This document shows, piece after piece, positions 43,892 to 49,929 of a stretch of DNA of 49,929 bases (its first letter is position 1; every line of letters starts with the position of its first letter). The notes under the pieces were generated by a model. The model was given only the letters and a program-made list of their open reading frames with translations, ran no database searches and had not been told where the DNA came from. Both the position numbers and the translations under genes were made by a program. This DNA is from Pyrodictiaceae archaeon. Lineage in GTDB: Archaea > Thermoproteota > Thermoprotei_A > Sulfolobales > WANQ01. The DNA is taken from the NCBI GenBank assembly GCA_015521735.1, contig WANQ01000005.1, positions 1 to 49,929 of the forward strand. Direction: 5' to 3'.

Positions 43892-44486
43892 GGGCTTACT
43901 AGTAGCAATAGAAGGTATAGATGGATCAGGTAAAACCACTCTTGCAAAAAACCTAGTAAATAGACTCCAAGATAAAGGATACAAAGTACACTATACATTT
44001 GAGCCAACTCACAGCATTATAGGAAAGCTATTAAGAGAACTACCAGATAACTATAGATCCCCATTAATAGAAACACTACTCTACGCAGCAGACAGAGTAC
44101 ACCACTACCTATCGGAAATAAAGGCTAAGATAGACAAGGGATACATAGTAATAGTAGACCGCTACATACATTCATCAATAGCCTATCAAGGAGCTCTAGG
44201 AGCACCACTTCAATGGATTATTGAGGTAAATAAACATGTCCCCAAACCGGATCTTGCTTTCTACATTGACGTCCCAGTAGAAGTAGCTATACAAAGACTT
44301 GAAGCATCTAGGAAAAAGAAGACGTTCTATGAGAAAAAGGAACTCCTAAGAAAAGTACGTAGAATATACCTTAAACTCGTCGACAAAGGCGAGTTAATAC
44401 TACTTAATGGTCTAGAAAAACCCGAGGAAATAACTAGGAAAGCATACGATAAGATACTATCGTTTCTGAGATCTAGAGCTAAGTGA
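43869..44486 (+). CDS. tmk: Thymidylate kinase
   Basis: A 205-residue protein. P-loop AIEGIDGSGKTTLAKNL (~13-29), FEPTHSIIGKLLRE, and IVDRYIHSSIAYQGA (DRY motif) identify dTMP kinase. It makes dTDP for DNA synthesis. Overlaps the preceding gene by 23 bases and the convergent Sjogren-type gene by 30 bases. Confidence 0.95.
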   Translation: MEESNKFRGLLVAIEGIDGSGKTTLAKNLVNRLQDKGYKVHYTFEPTHSIIGKLLRELPDNYRSPLIETLLYAADRVHHYLSEIKAKIDKGYIVIVDRYIHSSIAYQGALGAPLQWIIEVNKHVPKPDLAFYIDVPVEVAIQRLEASRKKKTFYEKKELLRKVRRIYLKLVDKGELILLNGLEKPEEITRKAYDKILSFLRSRAK

Positions 44487-44867
44487 ACCCTCGCTCCTCC
44501 TCTCAGATAATACTTCTCTCTTTATCCTCTCAATACGCTCAATTACTTCAAGTAAACCAATTACTCTACGTATAAGGTCTTCATCTAAACCCTTCTGCTC
44601 TATTCCTCTACGCATTTCAGCAAGCTTTGACACTACAACATCCTCTACTGAATCCAAAACACCTATTAAGGTAAACTTCTCAACTTCCTCTTCACTTCTT
44701 GCAACATACACTCTACCATGAATAGGGCATACAACCTCACCACTTCTAAGCTTAAACAACGGAAGACCACATTGAGGACAAGTATCAGATAACATCATAG
44801 CTCCAGCTCTAAGTAATTCACTCATCTTCCTCAACGCCTGTGCACGATCAACTTTTAAGCTACTCAT
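44457..44867 (-). CDS. Sjogren/scleroderma autoantigen 1 (p27)-type zinc protein
   Basis: A 136-residue protein from ATG 44867. RKMSELLRAGAMMLSDTCPQCGLPLFKLRSGEVVCPIHGR is the conserved segment of the archaeal/eukaryotic autoantigen p27 family, with a CPxC...CP zinc site. A helical C-terminal half follows. Function unknown. The longer frame to 44933 adds a hydrophobic stretch that is probably untranslated. Confidence 0.85.
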   Translation of the reverse strand: MSSLKVDRAQALRKMSELLRAGAMMLSDTCPQCGLPLFKLRSGEVVCPIHGRVYVARSEEEVEKFTLIGVLDSVEDVVVSKLAEMRRGIEQKGLDEDLIRRVIGLLEVIERIERIKREVLSERRSEGSLSSRSQKR

Positions 44868-44989
44868 ATACCTAGACACCTCTAACGCTAGTAGGAATAT
44901 ACATTGGGTAAGAAATAAACATATTTTATGCACTAGTAGCGTTAAGAGAAACTAGCATTCACTAGAAATCGTGTAAGGGTGGGTACATA

Positions 44990-45253
44990 ATGGCATACAA
45001 TAATGAAGCTAAGATAAAGCAAGCAATACTAATGCTAATACGTGTAATAAATGATACAAGTGTTCCTAGAAATATTAGGAGAGCAGCAACTGAGGCAATA
45101 AAGCGCCTCCAAGACTTATCCCTAAGCCCAGGAGTACGTGCAGCTAATGCCGTAGGAATACTCGATGAGGTAAGCCAAGACCCCAATATGCCCACTCATA
45201 CTAGAATAATGGTATGGAACGTAGTAACACTACTTGAAACCGTAAAGGACTAA
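44990..45253 (+). CDS. UPF0147 family protein
   Basis: An 87-residue all-helical protein with [39 protein letters not shown] and [12 protein letters not shown], the archaeal UPF0147 pattern (HEAT-like helical pair). Function unknown. ATG 44990 behind GGGTGGG. Confidence 0.9.
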   Translation: MAYNNEAKIKQAILMLIRVINDTSVPRNIRRAATEAIKRLQDLSLSPGVRAANAVGILDEVSQDPNMPTHTRIMVWNVVTLLETVKD

Positions 45254-45268
45254 GGGTACAGGTAAATA

Positions 45269-46738
45269 ATGTCCAGTAACAAGCACCAAGTAGTTAAGGC
45301 AAGAATTAGAGGAATATATGCAACAGCTATAACAAAAATACTACTAGATAACGGTATCCTAATAGTTCAAGCCTCACCAATAATAAGGCATAGACTAGGA
45401 CTACCCGAAAACAATGCAGCACCCGATGTAACAGTGAAGACACTCGACGACGACCCACATACACTACTAGTAATAGGGTTCCCAGAGCAAGTAGACACCG
45501 TATCAAGGATCATAGAAGAATACGTTGAAGAATACATTAAATGGGAATCAAAACTAGGCTTATACTCAATAGTAAAAGGAGTAGTCATTGAAAGAAAAAA
45601 TGATGAATGCCTAGTGAGGTTACCATACAATATAACATCAACACTCAAACCCTGCTACGAAGAAGAAGGCGACGAGATAATAGTATCAATAGCTAAAACC
45701 AGGATAAAACCCGACGAGCCAATAAGAATTACTAAAAACATAAGAGTAATAGGATACTATGCAGCAATAATAGATGGTGAAGCCAAGATCACAATAAGTG
45801 AACACATAAGAAACTATGAAAAAAGAGCAGAACTACTAACAATAGCATCAAACACTATAAGAGAAGGATACGGAGTACACTGGAGAAGTAGCGCAGGCTA
45901 CGCAGACACAAAAACACTTCTCAGCGAACTAGAAGAACTTAGAAAAAGGATAAAGGAAATAAAAGACCAAGCATCTAAAGCACAACCACTAACAATAATA
46001 TATCCAGGCGAAAAAATAGTCCTAATAACACTACCAAGTACAGCTAAAAGAAAACTAGATGAGATAAGAAGCAAAGTAACACCAACAACACCATACCACC
46101 ACACAGCTAAAGCCCTCGGAGACGAAGTAGCAGTAATAGTAGATTTCGCGGAAAAACTATTATCAAATAAATGGATAACAATGGAGCAAGCATACCAGGG
46201 AATACTCGAATACATAGCAGATAAACTAAAAGAAGCAAGAAAAATAGAAATATACCACATAAAACCTGAAGGAAAAATACTTAAACTAACACCAGGAAAA
46301 ATAGAATCACTAATAACCAAGTCAAATAAAATAATATTAGAGTTGAAAAGAACCTTCAAAACACATGGAGTATACGACGGACTAGGAATAGAGAAAGAAC
46401 CAGGCGACTACGACCTAATGAGAATAGACACAAGTAGCTGGACAATAATACACAGATACTACGATAAATCAGGAAACCTAAAAGGAGAATACATAAACAT
46501 AAACACACCACCAGAAATAACAACAAACAAAATAGTATACCACGACCTAGCAATAGACATAGTCAAAATAGAAGACAAAACAAAAATAATAGACCTAAAC
46601 GAATACATAAAACTACTAAAAGAAGGAGCCATATCCCAAGCAATACACAATAAAATAATAGAAGAAGTAAAGAAATACGGCATAGACCTAGAAAAAGAAA
46701 TAAAAGCAGCAGTAGAAGCAAACAAAGACAAAAACTAA
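45269..46738 (+). CDS. FAU-1-like RNA-binding ribonuclease with DUF402 domain
   Basis: A 489-residue protein. An N-terminal RNase E/G-like S1-containing part (RIRGIYATAITKILLD, PAPDVTVK-like NAAPDVTVKTLDDD), then REGYGVHWRSSAGYADTKTL, and a C-terminal DUF402 domain (YDGLGIEKEPGDYDLM, YYDKSGNLKGEYININTPPE). This matches FAU-1, which processes or binds AU-rich RNA, including 5S rRNA precursors. The last 600 bases are unusually A/C-rich with nearly all A-ending codons. Confidence 0.85.
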   Translation: MSSNKHQVVKARIRGIYATAITKILLDNGILIVQASPIIRHRLGLPENNAAPDVTVKTLDDDPHTLLVIGFPEQVDTVSRIIEEYVEEYIKWESKLGLYSIVKGVVIERKNDECLVRLPYNITSTLKPCYEEEGDEIIVSIAKTRIKPDEPIRITKNIRVIGYYAAIIDGEAKITISEHIRNYEKRAELLTIASNTIREGYGVHWRSSAGYADTKTLLSELEELRKRIKEIKDQASKAQPLTIIYPGEKIVLITLPSTAKRKLDEIRSKVTPTTPYHHTAKALGDEVAVIVDFAEKLLSNKWITMEQAYQGILEYIADKLKEARKIEIYHIKPEGKILKLTPGKIESLITKSNKIILELKRTFKTHGVYDGLGIEKEPGDYDLMRIDTSSWTIIHRYYDKSGNLKGEYININTPPEITTNKIVYHDLAIDIVKIEDKTKIIDLNEYIKLLKEGAISQAIHNKIIEEVKKYGIDLEKEIKAAVEANKDKN

Positions 46739-46778
46739 AAGACCCCCAACAACCTACGAATAAAATAGACCCCATGGT

Positions 46779-46863
46779 GCGGGGGTGCCCGAGCCTGGTC
46801 AAAGGGGTCGGGCTGAGGACCCGATGGCGTAGGCCTGCGTGGGTTCAAATCCCACCCCCCGCA
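46779..46863 (+). tRNA. tRNA-Leu(GAG)
   Basis: Class II tRNA nearly identical to tRNA-Leu(TAA) at 13667 apart from the anticodon arm: stem TCGGG/CCCGA with loop CTGAGGA, anticodon GAG. Long variable arm, T-loop TTCAAAT, discriminator A, CCA encoded at 46864-46866. No intron. Confidence 0.96.
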
Positions 46864-46918
46864 CCATTACCATAGGCTAACTTTATCATACCTGGCGCAT
46901 TTTAACTAATAACAAAAA

Positions 46919-46927
46919 CGTTAAAAA
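46919..46927 (+). promoter_or_regulatory. TATA box of tRNA-Ala
   Basis: CGTTAAAAA followed by CACC, centred ~30 bases before the tRNA-Ala 5' end. It separates tRNA-Ala transcription from the upstream tRNA-Leu. Confidence 0.4.
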
Positions 46928-46952
46928 CACCCTATAGTACCTACAAGCTTCT

Positions 46953-47026
<74 letters not shown>

Positions 47027-47146
47027 CCAAAACATCACGGCAAACCCTTGTGTTCTTATCTCCTCGTTCCTTAATTCAGAGCTGTCTAAAACAGTTTTCA
47101 TGGAGTAAATGTTTCTAGGTAGCTGCGGCTTGTAGTCTATCTGCAG

Positions 47147-47170
47147 TTCTAGTATTCTAGTATCTTAGTA
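47147..47170. repeat. Three tandem 8-base repeats upstream of the transporter
   Basis: TTCTAGTA, TTCTAGTA, TCTTAGTA in direct succession, about 100-120 bases before the transporter start. Could be a regulator-binding array or chance in AT-rich DNA. Confidence 0.3.
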
Positions 47171-47266
47171 TACGTTTAGTTAGCGATAATACTGTTAACT
47201 AGTAATAATATTAATAAATAAGTGGTTAGTAGATAGTATTTACTAGAGGCAGTAAGGTGGCCCCTA

Positions 47267-48577
47267 GTGGGCTTCTTTAAGAAGTATCTTGAATACCCTA
47301 TTATCTATAAAGTTGCTATAGGCTTTGTTATAGGAATAATTGTTGGTGTAGTCTTCAGCTATGCATTAGATGTAGGGGTTTTATCGAAGGAAAGCCTTGA
47401 CACATATCTTAAACCTTGGGGCGACCTCCTCGTAAGACTATTAAAAATGATTGTTGCACCAATCATATTGTTCTCCTTAATAGTTGGTGCTGCTAGTATA
47501 AGGCCTTCAAAGCTAGGTAAAGTTGGAGTTAAGATAATAGTGTATTATCTTCTTACCTCAGCTTTAGCTGTAGCTATAGGTCTAGTTATGGCTAACTTGT
47601 TTAGGCCTGGCGTGGGATTACAGTTAGTAGCAGCTGAGAAGGAAATAGCTGTTAAGAAGGCTCCATCACTTGTACAAGTACTATTAAACATTATACCCAC
47701 TAACCCGTTTACAGCATTAACTAATGGTGCAGTTTTACAGATAATATTCTTCGCCATAATACTTGGCATAGCCTTAGCATACTTAATGGAGTCAAAGAAC
47801 CAGAGAATCAGAGAGTCAAGTACAATAGCATACAAGGTTGTAGATGGACTAGCTGAAGCAATATACAAGATAGTACGTGGAATACTCCAATACATGCCCA
47901 TAGGTGTTTTCGCTTTAATAGCCTACGTTGTAGCACTATATGGTCCTAGAGTTCTTGGACCACTAGCAATAGTAGTAATAGCATTATACGTAGGCTTATT
48001 CATACACATATTCCTAGTATATGGGAGCATTCTCTCAGCATTCAAGATAAGCATAATAGACTTTCTTAAAGGAGCAAAAGAAGCAATGCTAACAGCCTTC
48101 GTAACTAGGAGTAGTTCAGGAACACTACCAGTAACAATGACTGTAGCAGAAGAAAACTTCGGCATAAAGAGAACAGTCTACGCCTTTACACTACCACTAG
48201 GAGCAACAATAAACATGGACGGTACAGCAATGTACCAAGCAATATGTACAGTATTCGTAGCCAACGCTCTAGGAATACCATTAACCATAGGACAACAACT
48301 AGCAATAATCATAACAGCAGTACTAGCATCAATAGGAACAGCAGGCGTACCAGGAGCAGGAGCAATAATGCTAGCCATGGTACTCGAAGCAGTAGGACTA
48401 CCACTAACAGACCCAGCAGTAGCAGCAGCATACGCCATGATACTAGGGATAGACGTCATACTAGACATGGGCAGGACAATGGTAAATGTAACAGGAGACC
48501 TAGTAGGAACACTAATAGTAGCAAAAACAGAAGGAGAAATAGACACAAGCAAACCAATATGGAAGAAACAACAATAA
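47267..48577 (+). CDS. GltPh-like dicarboxylate/amino acid:cation symporter
   Basis: A 436-residue membrane protein of the DAACS family. HP1 has SSSGTLP (~282), TM7 has NMDGT (~315), HP2 has GTAGVPGAG (~357) and TM8 has [12 protein letters not shown] (~400); Asp and Arg/Asn here bind substrate and sodium. Aspartate or a related acid is the likely substrate, as in GltPh and GltTk. GTG 47267 is the start. The gene begins T/G-rich and ends A/C-rich. Confidence 0.93.
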   Translation: MGFFKKYLEYPIIYKVAIGFVIGIIVGVVFSYALDVGVLSKESLDTYLKPWGDLLVRLLKMIVAPIILFSLIVGAASIRPSKLGKVGVKIIVYYLLTSALAVAIGLVMANLFRPGVGLQLVAAEKEIAVKKAPSLVQVLLNIIPTNPFTALTNGAVLQIIFFAIILGIALAYLMESKNQRIRESSTIAYKVVDGLAEAIYKIVRGILQYMPIGVFALIAYVVALYGPRVLGPLAIVVIALYVGLFIHIFLVYGSILSAFKISIIDFLKGAKEAMLTAFVTRSSSGTLPVTMTVAEENFGIKRTVYAFTLPLGATINMDGTAMYQAICTVFVANALGIPLTIGQQLAIIITAVLASIGTAGVPGAGAIMLAMVLEAVGLPLTDPAVAAAYAMILGIDVILDMGRTMVNVTGDLVGTLIVAKTEGEIDTSKPIWKKQQ

Positions 48578-48707
48578 CACATCTACACGTAATCAAAACA
48601 TCTTTTCCTCACCCAAATACTATTCCTATTCTAAAACAAGCTAAGACAAAAATCAAGCTCCAATACAAATTTTAGAATCAGGATAACAAAGCATTAATAT
48701 TAATGAA

Positions 48708-48782
48708 TGGGCCCGGGGGGATTTGAACCCCCGACCTCCCGGTTATCAGCCGGGCGCTCTAACCAGGCTGAGCTACGGGCCC
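48708..48782 (-). tRNA. tRNA-Ile(GAT)
   Basis: Acceptor GGGCCCG/CGGGCCC, anticodon stem CCCGG/CCGGG with loop CTGATAA (anticodon GAT), T-loop TTCAAAT, discriminator A, CCA not encoded. A TATA-like TTTATAATCC lies upstream (plus strand around 48807-48815). No intron. Confidence 0.95.
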
Positions 48783-49027
48783 AAACCAAAGTACTAGACT
48801 ACGGGATTATAAATCCTAATCCAATACCCGCTTAGCCGAACTCATAGAATCAGATGGGTTCTTTTCCTCATCCCACTTAAAGGGGGAAGCGGTCAAACCA
48901 CGGTCTATCCGCTGCTCATCATCAACACTATCAACTCTAACTCCGACTAACACTATAGTATTACCTGGATAATATGTACTCGCCCAGTACTACCCTAAGG
49001 AAAATGAAGTGAAACGACATATGCATT

Positions 49028-49130
49028 GCCGCCCCGTACACTACCCCCTTAACGCTACAATGGATCATCACATACTCAGTCCGCCCGTCGCCTCCATCGG
49101 GGTACCACCAATAGTGTACGGGGCTTCGGC
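49028..49130 (-). ncRNA. Long-stem structured RNA candidate with kink-turn-like boxes
   Basis: CCCCGTACACTA (49032-49043) pairs perfectly over 12 bp with TAGTGTACGGGG (49112-49123), extended by GCCG/CGGC outside (three-base bulge) and CCCC/GGGG inside. Read on the minus strand, the inner region has CTGA-GTATG-TGATGA, like the D' and C' boxes that form an L7Ae-binding kink-turn. No protein frame explains it. Strand and identity are inferred. Confidence 0.45.
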
Positions 49131-49298
49131 AACATACCATAACGTACACAGTCTAATAGGCGATTATACCGAATTATAACTTAGCCACACCTACTATATA
49201 TACCGTAACGGATAAGAAATATACTGGAAGCACCACAGTAAAAGCAAACAGTCTTAGCACATAAGATATATCCTATGATAAGAATAATCACAGTAACC

Positions 49299-49305
49299 TT
49301 TAAAA
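49299..49305 (+). promoter_or_regulatory. Probable rRNA operon promoter
   Basis: AACC followed by TTTAAAA: a BRE plus TATA box. Transcription would start near 49328, just before a long GC-rich leader leading into 16S rRNA. A second, weaker match (ACCTTAAACC at 49443-49452) may be another start. Confidence 0.55.
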
Positions 49306-49335
49306 CCCAGATAAACACCAACACTCTCTTGGCAA

Positions 49336-49462
49336 CACTGCCCCCGGGAACCACACCCCGCAGCTCCCGGCGGCGGCATGGCCGGACACGGGGCTAAGCC
49401 CCGTAGGGTGAAGCGCCGGCCTCCAGCTGCGGGGACACGAAAACCTTAAACCCCCGGGGCGG
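49336..49462 (+). ncRNA. Highly structured 5' rRNA leader domain or separate small RNA
   Basis: Nested perfect stems: 49356-49365 with 49425-49434 (10 bp), 49380-49385 with 49416-49421 (6 bp), and 49388-49394 with 49398-49404 closing a tiny loop. GCCCC and GGGGC flank the whole. It lies between two TATA-like elements, so it may be a leader domain of the rRNA precursor or an independent RNA. It does not show the SRP or RNase P conserved cores. Confidence 0.5.
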
Positions 49463-49509
49463 TGAAAACTAGACCTCGGCTATACTCACGCTCACATACT
49501 CAAAGATGG

Positions 49510-49555
49510 GGGCCCGAACACCCCAAGGGCACTTACCCTTGGGACGTTCGGGCCC
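49510..49555 (+). other. Hairpin in the 16S leader
   Basis: GGGCCCGAAC (49510-49519) pairs with GTTCGGGCCC (49546-49555), continued by CCCAAGGG/CCCTTGGG across an AC/AC internal loop and a six-base loop. A very stable hairpin in the precursor leader, likely involved in rRNA folding or processing. A further hairpin ACGGCC/GGCCGT sits directly before the mature 16S end. Confidence 0.6.
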
Positions 49556-49638
49556 GACAGAGGGGTTCTAGGGCTACAGAACCCAGGAGCCACGTATTAG
49601 CCCCTGAGGAGCCAACCCTACGGCCAGCACGCGGCCGT

Positions 49639-49929
<291 letters not shown>

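Noticed and set aside
13667-46863. Identical 3' ends of the two tRNA-Leu genes as an att direct repeat bounding a 33-kb island
   Set aside because: Isoacceptor tRNA genes share this sequence naturally and the DNA between them is mostly core housekeeping genes.
48244-48675. A 143-residue Ser/Arg/Asn-rich frame overlapping the transporter
   Set aside because: Composition is that of an out-of-frame shadow of the transporter gene, with low-complexity repeats and no start signal.

Overview
The window is chromosomal DNA of a hyperthermophilic crenarchaeon, most likely of the Desulfurococcales. This rests on the archaeal information-processing gene set (Cdc48, FEN-1, PCNA, PriS, GINS15, RpoF, RpoL, TFS, Csl4, Nop10, aIF2-alpha, hypusinated aIF5A), tRNA genes with introns, TATA-type promoters, and the start of a GC-rich 16S rRNA gene in an otherwise AT-rich sequence. 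I cannot name the genus from sequence alone; a low-GC Staphylothermus- or Ignisphaera-like organism would fit.

Layout. 1-1340: end of an unknown gene, a ribbon-helix-helix regulator, two GC-rich structured RNA candidates, tRNA-Val and an intron-containing tRNA-Cys. 1450-13640: housekeeping genes (L40e, TruD, Pth2, EF-1beta, Cdc48, FEN-1, Pcm, Trm5, NAD kinase, Nob1, an RNA cytosine methylase). 13660-19400: accessory region between and around tRNA-Leu(TAA), tRNA-Arg(CCT) and tRNA-Asp. It holds a decayed SSV-type integrase end, two related tiny genes, a DUF2283 gene, small Lys-rich ORFs, an MFS transporter, a VapBC pair and a methyltransferase with a disrupted or oddly started N-terminus. 19490-31050: Nudix, aIF5A, SRP54-TrmY-Pus10, then L21e-RpoF-DUF655-KsgA-HemK2-TrmJ-THUMP methylase, L10e, Dph2 and a METTL5-like methylase. 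31080-37785: a long co-directional array from exosome Csl4 through RpoL, TFS, PCNA, primase and GINS to L44e, S27e, aIF2-alpha and Nop10. 37788-46738: CarS, a RadB-like protein, an RNase H-fold protein, a Clp1-like kinase, then three genes of the archaeal modified mevalonate pathway (UbiD-type decarboxylase and the two aconitase-X subunits), thymidylate kinase, UPF0147 and FAU-1. 46779-49929: tRNA-Leu(GAG), tRNA-Ala, a GltPh-like transporter, tRNA-Ile, a structured RNA candidate, the rRNA promoter and leader, and the first ~290 bases of 16S rRNA.

Functional links: Pus10 makes pseudouridine 54 in tRNA and the TrmY-like neighbour would methylate that base; phosphomevalonate dehydratase and the UbiD homologue catalyse consecutive steps toward isopentenyl phosphate, and CarS nearby uses archaeal lipid precursors; PCNA, PriS and GINS are adjacent parts of the replication machine, and FEN-1 carries a PCNA-binding tail.

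The most unusual signal is a set of four genes (near 26297, 32667, 39031 and 41032) whose conserved or clearly coding N-termini run upstream of any ATG, GTG or TTG, with an in-frame ATA where the start should be, two of them with a well-spaced Shine-Dalgarno. This suggests AUA initiation. Also notable are patchwork codon use inside cdc48, the integrase remnant at tRNA-Leu, and several GC-rich RNA candidates.
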